A stretch of 64,000 nt of DNA, from positions 620,001-684,000 of the forward strand of contig NZ_JQCR01000002.1 of NCBI RefSeq assembly GCF_000757885.1. The letters are read 5' to 3'. Below, piece by piece: positions 17,299 to 24,878 of the stretch. Numbering within the stretch: position 1 is the stretch's first letter; each line of letters opens with the position of its first letter. The DNA is from Paenibacillus wynnii (GTDB lineage: Bacteria; Bacillota; Bacilli; Paenibacillales; Paenibacillaceae). A program made the position numbers and the translations under genes. The notes under the pieces were generated by a model. That model searched no databases and was not told where the DNA came from. It saw nothing but the letters and a program-made list of their open reading frames with translations.

Positions 17299-17361
17299 AT
17301 AAAATACTTCTATTTCACTGACTACCTCCGAGTTTCTACAAGGGAATTAGGCTGTTTCTTC

Positions 17362-17511
17362 CTACCCTTCCTGCACCGGGTATCGCGCTTCAAAGATCTC
17401 GTTTGGTTTCTTCTTTACCTCTAAATCACCGAAGCCGCGAATCAACCGTTCGCCAAAACGTTCATTGTACTCTATTACATCAAGGTAGACGATTTTCTCT
17501 ACCCAACCCGA
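17362..17511 (-). pseudogene. Fragment of a protein-coding gene, unknown family
   Basis: On the minus strand 17511-17362 reads an open frame with good codon use and the segments KIVYLDVIEYNERFG and GDLEVKKKPNEIF, ending in a TAG. A TAA sits just upstream and there is no start codon or ribosome site. It looks like the broken C-terminal end of an older gene beside the repeat and the IS. I do not recognise the family. Confidence 0.35.
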
Positions 17512-17596
17512 TTAAACGAATGAACAAAGGAATTCGAAAGCGCCTGAAACCTATGAACAGTCTCACCAATATGGATGTTAAGTTCAGCTTATATAA

Positions 17597-19408
17597 CTAT
17601 ACAAAAAGTGATACCCTCTGAATCCCTTCTTCCGGTGATATCCGTACCAACCCTTTGTCGGTTAGGCGGAGGGTCGGGATCACGGCCAGCGCAAGCAAAG
17701 ACAACGTCATAAAAGCATAATTTAATGTGCAACCCGCATCGTAGAGTGCTTTGCTGATAGCAGCAGATTGTGCGGACGCTATCTCAAACGGCTCAGTGGA
17801 CATAAGACCCGCTATCGCCAACGGAAAAAGAGTTGTACCTCCCGCGGTTATTACAGCTACTCCCCCCTGCGCGTCAGCAACAGCATTCGCGGCCTGGGAC
17901 ATCAACTCATCGTCATTGCCGATTACCAGAACATTGTGACTGTCATGCGCAACGGTCATGGCTATAGCCGCCGGTTCATGAAATCCGATTCCATTTACTA
18001 CGCCAACCGACTTATTCCCGGTTCCTTTATGACGTTCAAACACTGCAATTTTACAGAGACCATCCCCGTTACCTATTTGCAGCTTCCCCTCTTCCACAGG
18101 AAGTGTAAGAATTTGTTCTAGGGTCTCTACATGGTTTTCCCTGACTTCGATAACTCTTGCGGCAAGCTTGCCTGTACTAATCGGTGCAGGAATTACAAAA
18201 TCTTCAGCTGTCGGACGTGATGACAAATGAACCGAACTCAGCACCTCTTGAGGATAAGTGTACGAGGACAATGTGGCTGTCATCACACCGTTTTCTGCAA
18301 CTACAACACCCGCTGCTACGGTGAGCACAACATTAACGTCTGATAGATTGCCGTCCAACAGTATTATATCTGCATAAGAACCCGGAGTAATGGAACCGAT
18401 GTCCCGAGCTAAGCCAAATCGTTCAGCCGTATTAATAGTTGCCATCTGGAAAGCTGTAACCGGCCTGACTCCCTGTGAAATAGCGTGCCGAACTACGAAA
18501 TCCATATGACCTTCGTCACGAAGTGATTCTGAACTTCGGTCATCGGTTACCAGCATCATTCGGCGCGGATCAAGTCCTCTCTCTGTATGTGCTGTAATGG
18601 TTTTGGCTACATCGTGCCAAGCGGAGCCTCGGCGCATTTTGGCATACATCCCGAGCCGCACCCGTTCGATTACGTCATCTGCTGTGACACATTCATGATC
18701 ACCGGTTACGCCGGCTGCAGCATATATAGGCAGCCTCCAATCACTGGAAGGCCAAGTAAAGTGTCCGTCTACGTATCTCCCTGCACGCAATGTAGCTTGA
18801 ATTTCCCCTAGCATTTTCTCATCACTATAGACAACGCCTGGAAAGTTCATTACTTCACCCAATGCGATAACATCATCTCCCCAGGTGAAGGCTTCTGCCA
18901 CTTCCTTTGGCCCAATAGATGCACCAGTTGTCTCGAATTCTTCTCCTGCCGCCGGCACACAGGAAGCAACCTGCATATAAGCAGCGAGAGGTGTTCCCCG
19001 CATCTCATCCAGCATCAGCTTTATGCCCTTGAGGCCAAATACATTGGCAATCTCATGGGCATCAAAGAACCCTCCGGTCGTACCCATCGGCAGAACCGCA
19101 CGAGCAAACTCAGAAACTGTAAGCTGTGTACTCTCAATATGGCAGTGTCCATCCAGGAGTCCGGGGGCCATATATTTACCGCCCGCATCGATGACCTGTG
19201 TCCCTTCTCCAATCATGTGTGAGACCTCTTTGCCAACGTAGGCTATACGTCCGCCCTGAATACCGATAGACATGCCCTCTAGGATCTCTCCAGAGCATAC
19301 ATTAACCAGTTTACCGCCTCTAATAACCAGCGTTGCCGGTTGATCTCCACGGGCCGTAGCCACGAGCTCAGGTACACAATCAGCTAAAGGTTTTCTTATA
19401 AAAGCCAT
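17597..19408 (-). CDS. ade: Adenine deaminase
   Basis: About 603 residues from the ATG at 19408 (GGGGGGAG upstream); an ATG at 19432 is possible. The amidohydrolase fold is clear: LDGHCHIEST carries the first metal histidines, VTGDHECVTADDVIER follows, and VTDDRSSESLRDEGHMD has the catalytic acidic pair. The C-terminal domain matches AdeC/Ade (GGVAVITAGG, LPVEEGKLQIGNGDG). It converts adenine to hypoxanthine and ammonia, feeding xanthine dehydrogenase. It is the last gene of the purine-degradation series, separated from pucG by a hairpin at 19465-19503. Confidence 0.92.
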   Translation of the reverse strand: MAFIRKPLADCVPELVATARGDQPATLVIRGGKLVNVCSGEILEGMSIGIQGGRIAYVGKEVSHMIGEGTQVIDAGGKYMAPGLLDGHCHIESTQLTVSEFARAVLPMGTTGGFFDAHEIANVFGLKGIKLMLDEMRGTPLAAYMQVASCVPAAGEEFETTGASIGPKEVAEAFTWGDDVIALGEVMNFPGVVYSDEKMLGEIQATLRAGRYVDGHFTWPSSDWRLPIYAAAGVTGDHECVTADDVIERVRLGMYAKMRRGSAWHDVAKTITAHTERGLDPRRMMLVTDDRSSESLRDEGHMDFVVRHAISQGVRPVTAFQMATINTAERFGLARDIGSITPGSYADIILLDGNLSDVNVVLTVAAGVVVAENGVMTATLSSYTYPQEVLSSVHLSSRPTAEDFVIPAPISTGKLAARVIEVRENHVETLEQILTLPVEEGKLQIGNGDGLCKIAVFERHKGTGNKSVGVVNGIGFHEPAAIAMTVAHDSHNVLVIGNDDELMSQAANAVADAQGGVAVITAGGTTLFPLAIAGLMSTEPFEIASAQSAAISKALYDAGCTLNYAFMTLSLLALAVIPTLRLTDKGLVRISPEEGIQRVSLFV

Positions 19409-19464
19409 ACTCACCGCTCCCCCCGTAATCAAATAAATTGAACCTTCTCCGCTGCTTCAAGAAG

Positions 19465-19503
19465 AAACGGCTTCATCGCCCTTAGCAGGACGAAAGCCGT
19501 TTT
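19465..19503 (-). repeat. Palindromic repeat family 2, short copy, possible terminator
   Basis: AAACGGCTT and AAGCCGTTT form a 9-bp stem after CAAGAAG. The same CAAGAAGAAACGGCTT opening occurs at 45.9 and 56.9 kb. It lies between pucG and ade and could reduce read-through. Confidence 0.55.
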
Positions 19504-19527
19504 AATATCCACCGATTATCTTATGTT

Positions 19528-20748
19528 TTACTCATAAACGTCAAGTGCGGCTTGAATAGCAAGCCCCCGCGGCACTGTCACCCCGTGACGTATCAATACA
19601 GCCTCAAGAGCTCCAAGCAAACGCAGGATGTTATTCTCGCGGCAGCTAAAACCCATGGTGCCAATACGCCAGATCAAACCTTTTAAGGGTCCGAAAGTGC
19701 TGGCAATTTCAATACCAAACCGGTCAAGCAGCATCGAACGGACCGACTCCCCATCCACTCCTTCTGGAATCAGTACACAGGTAACTACTGTAAGCTTACT
19801 TTCGGGATCTCCATACAAGTTGAGTCCCATCGCTGTTAATCCGGCTATGAGAGCTTTTTCATGCAGGATATGTCTAGCAAAACGTGCCGCAAGCCCCTCT
19901 TCAAGCGTCAAACGTAAGCCTTCCCGAAGCGCATAGAGCATGGAGGTCATTTCCGTGTGATGGTTAAGTCTCTTAGGACTCCAGTAATCCTGAAGCATGC
20001 CAAGATCAAAATAATTACTTCGGACAAAAGACAGCTCCCCGGGTTCTACATCCCCGGTTCTTAAACCGCGTTCTACCCGTTTGCGGGTCAAAAGCTTTGC
20101 CTCAGCGCGTTCATTATAAGTAATGGGGGCCATGCCTGAGGGAACCGATAGACATTTCTGCGTCCCCCCGATTACAGCATCCAGCATCCAGGCATCCGTC
20201 TCTACAGGCACCCCCCCGATGGTTGCCACCGCATCGACAATGAACAGGCAATCCTGCTCCCGGCAGGCCCGCCCAATCTCCGCAAGCGGTTGAACACGAC
20301 CGGTGGAGGTTTCTCCATGAACCATTGCAACCACATGCGGCCTGAAGTTTTCCATGGCAGCTATTACTTCACTAGACTCAAACACACTTCCCCAGGTTTT
20401 CTCCAGAACCCTTACTTCCGCACCGCAGCGTTCCGCAATTTCATGCAGGAGATGTCCGAAACGACCAAAGATCGGAATCAACACGCGATCCCCCGGTGCA
20501 ATAAGGCTCACCATCGCCGCTTCGATACCTGAGCGGGAAGTCCCGTCTACAGGATAGGCCCATTGGTTGCCCGTAACGAACAATTCTCTCAGCATTCCCA
20601 TAGTCTCATTCATAATATCTGTAAACTCCGGATCAAATTGCCCCAATACCGGGAAAGACATCGCCCGCAGTACACGCGGATCAACCTCCACCGGTCCCGG
20701 GGTCATTATGCACCGAAGTGAAGGCGACAAATCTTCGTACCGCTTCAT
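19528..20748 (-). CDS. pucG: (S)-ureidoglycine-glyoxylate transaminase PucG
   Basis: 406 residues, class V aminotransferase. MTPGPVEVDPRVLRAMSFPV is the PucG/AGXT opening; HGETSTGRVQPL and DAVATIGGVPV bind PLP, and the Schiff-base lysine is in GGTQKCLSVPSG near residue 197. PucG is known to move the amino group of ureidoglycine to glyoxylate, giving glycine and oxalurate. It follows pucF with 25 bases between. Serine-pyruvate transaminase would be the alternative by fold, but the pathway setting is decisive. Confidence 0.92.
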   Translation of the reverse strand: MKRYEDLSPSLRCIMTPGPVEVDPRVLRAMSFPVLGQFDPEFTDIMNETMGMLRELFVTGNQWAYPVDGTSRSGIEAAMVSLIAPGDRVLIPIFGRFGHLLHEIAERCGAEVRVLEKTWGSVFESSEVIAAMENFRPHVVAMVHGETSTGRVQPLAEIGRACREQDCLFIVDAVATIGGVPVETDAWMLDAVIGGTQKCLSVPSGMAPITYNERAEAKLLTRKRVERGLRTGDVEPGELSFVRSNYFDLGMLQDYWSPKRLNHHTEMTSMLYALREGLRLTLEEGLAARFARHILHEKALIAGLTAMGLNLYGDPESKLTVVTCVLIPEGVDGESVRSMLLDRFGIEIASTFGPLKGLIWRIGTMGFSCRENNILRLLGALEAVLIRHGVTVPRGLAIQAALDVYE

Positions 20749-20772
20749 GACAATCTCTCCTCTATAACAAAT

Positions 20773-22032
20773 CTACTTATAGGCAAGCTCATATAATAGT
20801 TCGGTCAGAACTTCCAGGCCGACTCCGAGTTCCTCCGGAGAAGAATACTCTGCAGGAGAATGGCTGATTCCGTCCCGACTGGGAACAAATATCATTGCCG
20901 TAGGAAAGCGCGGCGCAAAGAGTTGAGCATCGTGTCCGGCACCGCTCACCATGTTGCGGTAGCTCCTGCCTTGCTTTTGGCAAATGCGTTCCAGACCGTA
21001 GCACAACTCGCTATTCATAGGTGCAGGAAGAGCACTGAGTCTTGGTGTGAGATCCAGGTTAAGGCCGCGTTTTGCTGCTATTTCATTAAAAGCTATAAGG
21101 GTATCGCTACAGAAGCGATCCAGCTTCTCAGCCTCACTATGCCGAATATCCAGCGTAAATTGCACCTCTCCAGGAATCACATTCGGTGTATTAGGGATTA
21201 CCTCCAACCGACCTGTTGTTGCCACTAGCGGTTCACCGGCTTCCCCGGCTAAACGTTCAAGCAGAAGCAGCATTTCAGCAGTACCCATCAATGCATCCGC
21301 CCGCAAGTTCATCGGTGTTGTGCCCGCATGATTCGCTGTTCCTGAGACCCTGACTGTAAAACGTCTTTGTCCGGCGATAGCCTCCACAATACCGATCTGT
21401 GTTGAGGTCTTTTCTAGAAGTATTCCCTGCTCAATATGCAGCTCCACAAAAGCTCCAATATCATCTCTTCTTGTTGAATCTACGCGTTGGTTCATTGTGT
21501 CTTCGAAGTTATTATAATCACATTCTGCCATCGCACTCTTTAAGGTGATACCCTCAGAATCGGCGCAAGTATCTGCTTCACTTCCATCGTACATCCCTGT
21601 AACATGGCCTGAGCCCCAAAAGGTTAACGGAAACCTGCTGCCTTCCTCTTCACAAAACGATACCACCTCCAAAGACCGCAGCGGCTGTCCAAAAGTCTCT
21701 TGGAGATAATGAATTGCGGTAATCGCAGCGGCTATTCCATAAGCTCCGTCATATTTCCCGCCGTTAACAACGGTATCCACATGCGAGCCTGTTAGAATTA
21801 CTTTATCATCCGGGTTTCGTCCGGCTAGCCGCCCATATACATTGCCGACTTTATCCGTTCCTACCTTTAGACCGAATCCAGCCATTTTCCCCTGCAAAAA
21901 AAGCTGTGCTTGGCTCCACTCCGGTGTATAAAGCAGCCTAGTTACACCCGGTCCCGGAGCGCTAAATACGGCCAAATCATCCAGCAGTTTCAACATCTCG
22001 GTGGATGCTGCTTGTATCATCGGCGTACTCAT
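20773..22032 (-). CDS. pucF: Allantoate amidohydrolase
   Basis: 419 residues starting at the ATG 22032, which overlaps the allantoinase stop (ATGA); the frame is open further up but inside pucH. M20 peptidase-fold metal ligands are visible: GSHVDTVVNGGKYDG (His, Asp), CEEEGSRF (Glu pair), ELHIEQG (His) and the ISHSPAEYSS loop at the C-terminus. The dimerisation domain has GTANHAGTTPM. It hydrolyses allantoate to ureidoglycine, ammonia and CO2. Hydantoinase/carbamoylase relatives share the fold; neighbours point to allantoate. Confidence 0.9.
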   Translation of the reverse strand: MSTPMIQAASTEMLKLLDDLAVFSAPGPGVTRLLYTPEWSQAQLFLQGKMAGFGLKVGTDKVGNVYGRLAGRNPDDKVILTGSHVDTVVNGGKYDGAYGIAAAITAIHYLQETFGQPLRSLEVVSFCEEEGSRFPLTFWGSGHVTGMYDGSEADTCADSEGITLKSAMAECDYNNFEDTMNQRVDSTRRDDIGAFVELHIEQGILLEKTSTQIGIVEAIAGQRRFTVRVSGTANHAGTTPMNLRADALMGTAEMLLLLERLAGEAGEPLVATTGRLEVIPNTPNVIPGEVQFTLDIRHSEAEKLDRFCSDTLIAFNEIAAKRGLNLDLTPRLSALPAPMNSELCYGLERICQKQGRSYRNMVSGAGHDAQLFAPRFPTAMIFVPSRDGISHSPAEYSSPEELGVGLEVLTELLYELAYK

Positions 22033-23423
22033 CGGATTAGCTGCCCTTCCTTGATCTGGAGCCATTGTCCACCATCCCCTGATACCACTCCGTCTTCAGC
22101 GGTGTAGACAATATTGCCACGGCATAGGGTTGCAGTTACCTCGCAGGATAAGGTCAACCCTATATATGGACTGTGTTTGTGACGATAGAAGAGATCCTCT
22201 GGTTCAAGTCTATAAGAACGGTTCGGATCGAGCAATACCAGGTCGGCATCGAGCCCCACCGTTATGGAGCCTTTGCGATCCTGCATTCCGAAACGCTTTG
22301 CCGGAAGCTCCGCCAACAACTTCGCAATTAAAGTTACGGGTAACCCCCTAACGGCTACCCCTTCGTGGAACATCAGTTCGAGACTGCTTTGTGCGCCTGA
22401 AATGCCTCCCCAGGCTTCAAAAAAGGACAAACCTTCTTTCAATTTCAGCTCTGTTGGACAAGGAGAATGATCCGATGCAACCAGGTCGATTTTGCCTTCT
22501 GAAAGCACCTTCCACAACTTCTCCCGTTCCTCTTCACTTCGTAAAGGCGGAGCGCATTTGGCTACCGGTCCGAGACTTTCCATGTGGGTCTCATTTAAAA
22601 GGAGATAATGGGGACAGGTTTCCGCGGAAACATCCAGTCCCCGAAGCTTGGCAGAATGAATCATTTCTATAGCAGCTGCAGTACTAATATGAACAAAATG
22701 CAACCGGCATCCCGTCCGTTCACTATACAGCAGTGCTCGCGCAACAGCTTCCAGTTCAGCTTCGGGTGGCCGGCATGCAGCGAAATCACCCGCTGTATTC
22801 CGCCCCTCCCGCTCGGCATCTGCAGAAAGTACGGCTGTGATGTCCTCGCTTTCTGCATGCAGCGCGAGAATGCCGCCAAGTGCAGCGATTTTCTTCATGC
22901 CTTGATAGAGAGTATTATCATCCACCTCACGGAATCGGCCCTCACCTTCGCCTCCCGGATTGGATAAAAAAGCCTTAAAACCGGTAACGCCAGCTGCTGC
23001 CAACGCCTCTAAATCATCCAGGTTCCCGGGAACTAATCCACCCCACAGCACATAGTCTATTGCGGAATTCCCATAAGCAGCTTCTGCCTTTAGCTTGAGG
23101 GCAGCCTCATTAACCGTAGGCGGATTACCGTTAAGGGGCATATCCGCGTAGGTCGTACAACCACCTGCAGCAAGAGCGGCAGACCCGCTCCGAAAGCCTT
23201 CCCAATGACCCATCGTTGGCTCATTAAAGTGAACATGCATATCAATCATACCCGGCAGCACATATTGTCCTTCCGCATCGATAACGTTGGAATCCGAAGT
23301 CAATGATAGATTCTCGCCCAACGCGGCAATTTTACCCTCAAGGATACCGATATCTAACCTTACCACTTCACCGGACAGCACTACATTCCCATTCTTAATT
23401 ACAAGATCATACGAATTCTTCAC
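22029..23423 (-). CDS. pucH: Allantoinase
   Basis: 464 residues from a GTG at 23423 with GGAGGTGATC upstream; the longer frame to 23504 lies inside the neighbour. It is a cyclic amidohydrolase: LPGMIDMHVHFNEP holds the two His ligands, GVTGFKAFLSNPGG the carboxylated Lys, then CPHYLLL and VASDHSPCP with the last His and Asp. It opens the hydantoin ring of allantoin to allantoate. B. subtilis PucH is close in length. It overlaps pucF by 4 bases and follows the UraD-UraH fusion by 28 bases. Confidence 0.93.
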   Translation of the reverse strand: MKNSYDLVIKNGNVVLSGEVVRLDIGILEGKIAALGENLSLTSDSNVIDAEGQYVLPGMIDMHVHFNEPTMGHWEGFRSGSAALAAGGCTTYADMPLNGNPPTVNEAALKLKAEAAYGNSAIDYVLWGGLVPGNLDDLEALAAAGVTGFKAFLSNPGGEGEGRFREVDDNTLYQGMKKIAALGGILALHAESEDITAVLSADAEREGRNTAGDFAACRPPEAELEAVARALLYSERTGCRLHFVHISTAAAIEMIHSAKLRGLDVSAETCPHYLLLNETHMESLGPVAKCAPPLRSEEEREKLWKVLSEGKIDLVASDHSPCPTELKLKEGLSFFEAWGGISGAQSSLELMFHEGVAVRGLPVTLIAKLLAELPAKRFGMQDRKGSITVGLDADLVLLDPNRSYRLEPEDLFYRHKHSPYIGLTLSCEVTATLCRGNIVYTAEDGVVSGDGGQWLQIKEGQLIR

Positions 23424-23451
23424 GTTACGATCACCTCCGGTCCTCAGTTTC

Positions 23452-24351
23452 TTAGCTGCCCCGATACGTACTATATCCACCTGGAGCCACGAGCAGCGGA
23501 ACATGGTAGTGATCCAAGGGGTTACTTATATTAAAGCGAATCGGGATCTGTTCAAGAAAGAAGGGGGCAGAATCAACAGTTTCATTTTCTTCCTCTAATC
23601 CTGTTTTTCGAAAATAATCGCCAGCCATAAACAGTAGTTCATAACAGCCGGTCTCCATCCGTGAACCGTCCAGTAGAGGAGCATCCAATCGACCGTCCTT
23701 GTTCGTAACCGCTTCAAGCAAAAGTTCACTCGTTCCATTCGCTAACCTTCTGAGCTGGAGTACCAGTCCTGCGGCTGGAATTCCACGGGAAAGATCAAGC
23801 ACATGTGTTGTTAGTCGTCCGTATGGTTCTTTGGTATCTTCTTTGATCAAATCATTCAAGCGGAACCGGGTGATTATTCCGATTTCAGATAATGCCCGAT
23901 CCCATTCCTCCTGCAGTGTTCTATTTACACGTTCGCTTATGGAACTGATAATGTCATCTTTGTTTTTACCGCGTACGGCGAGGATAAAAGGGAATTGAAA
24001 TTTAGCCGTGTACGTTTGGTTCAGTTCTTTTAGTAAAAGAAACTCTTCAGGTGTCAGCTTATCCAGCCCTGCTCCCTGCTGCTCCGCTGCAGACAACGGA
24101 CTAACCTGTAATCTCGTTGCCAAATCGGGGTGGGCTCTAAGCAGATGTTCAATTTGCTCACGGTCTGCCTGCCGCGCCGTTTCCAACATGCTGCTGTGAA
24201 GATGGTTTACGGATTCGAATGGGGCCAGAAGATATGTCCCTTCTGCTACCCAAGGGGAATGCTCAAATATCCCGCCCAAACTTGCTACAAATTTATCCTT
24301 ACTCATACCATTTATCTCATCCAATGTTAAGGGAGAGTCCGTTCTAGCCAT
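23452..24351 (-). CDS. Fused OHCU decarboxylase (UraD) and 5-hydroxyisourate hydrolase (UraH)
   Basis: 299 residues. Residues about 1-165 match UraD: LGGIFEHSPWVAEGTY has the catalytic His, then HPDLATR, SAAEQQGAGLDKL and FQFPFILAVRGKN. Residues about 178-299 match transthyretin-like HIU hydrolase: GRLTTHVLDLSRGIPAAGL with its His, and the diagnostic ending HYHVPLLVAPGGYSTYRGS. The two act in succession: HIU to OHCU to S-allantoin. Such a fusion is known as plant allantoin synthase; B. subtilis instead fuses UraD with uricase (PucL) and has UraH separate (PucM). No uricase is present here. It sits 2 bases after pucE. Confidence 0.9.
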   Translation of the reverse strand: MARTDSPLTLDEINGMSKDKFVASLGGIFEHSPWVAEGTYLLAPFESVNHLHSSMLETARQADREQIEHLLRAHPDLATRLQVSPLSAAEQQGAGLDKLTPEEFLLLKELNQTYTAKFQFPFILAVRGKNKDDIISSISERVNRTLQEEWDRALSEIGIITRFRLNDLIKEDTKEPYGRLTTHVLDLSRGIPAAGLVLQLRRLANGTSELLLEAVTNKDGRLDAPLLDGSRMETGCYELLFMAGDYFRKTGLEEENETVDSAPFFLEQIPIRFNISNPLDHYHVPLLVAPGGYSTYRGS

Positions 24352-24353
24352 TT

Positions 24354-24878
24354 TCAGCTCACCCCTCTTTCAATAGCTTTGTTTACTGCACGCATAATGC
24401 CTCCGTACCCCGTACAACGGCATAAATTGCCGGATAAAGCCTCCTCAACATCTTCCTGCGTAGGCTTCGGGTTCTCAGCTAGTAGCGCAACAACCGAGAT
24501 CACCATACCCGGTGTGCAATAGCCGCACTGGAAGCCGCCTTCCTCCAAAAACGCTTGCTGAACCGGATGCAAGCCCGATTCACTCAATCCTTCAATCGTT
24601 GTAATCTCTGCACCACTGCATTGGTAAGCCATCGTGAGACAGGCATTGACCGGGTGACCATCAATCAGTACCATACAGGCGCCGCAGCGCCCCAGTTCAC
24701 AGGCACGTTTCGTACCCGTCAGTTCTAAATCTTCACGCAGCACATTAAGAAGCCTGCGTGTAGGTGGTACTTCTGTGGAGATTGAGTGTCCGTTAACACT
24801 GCATTCAAGTGTGAAAACAGAATCGGATGACTCTAGCTTTTCGTCTTCATTGCTGTCCATTTTATAATTATTGGGCAT
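24354..24878 (-). CDS. pucE: Xanthine dehydrogenase, 2Fe-2S subunit
   Basis: 174 residues. After a short variable start, residues about 28-100 are a plant-type ferredoxin domain with CELGRCGAC and a fourth Cys in NACLTMA. The second cluster domain has FQCGYCTPGM and GNLCRCTGYGGI. These eight cysteines are all in place. It passes electrons from the molybdenum site to FAD. It overlaps the Mo subunit by 11 bases and is two bases from the UraD-UraH fusion. Confidence 0.94.
   Translation of the reverse strand: MPNNYKMDSNEDEKLESSDSVFTLECSVNGHSISTEVPPTRRLLNVLREDLELTGTKRACELGRCGACMVLIDGHPVNACLTMAYQCSGAEITTIEGLSESGLHPVQQAFLEEGGFQCGYCTPGMVISVVALLAENPKPTQEDVEEALSGNLCRCTGYGGIMRAVNKAIERGVS

Larger units (their letters stand above)
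15511..17335. repeat. Intergenic repeat family 1, copy A, split by an IS
   Basis: 15511-15736 and 17299-17335 together match 49858-50116 over nearly the whole length, with a few mismatches. The two halves join exactly if the IS and one ATAAAAT are removed. The core AATAAGTGTATAAAGTGCAA (or its complement) occurs more than once inside. It contains no open frame. Confidence 0.8.
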
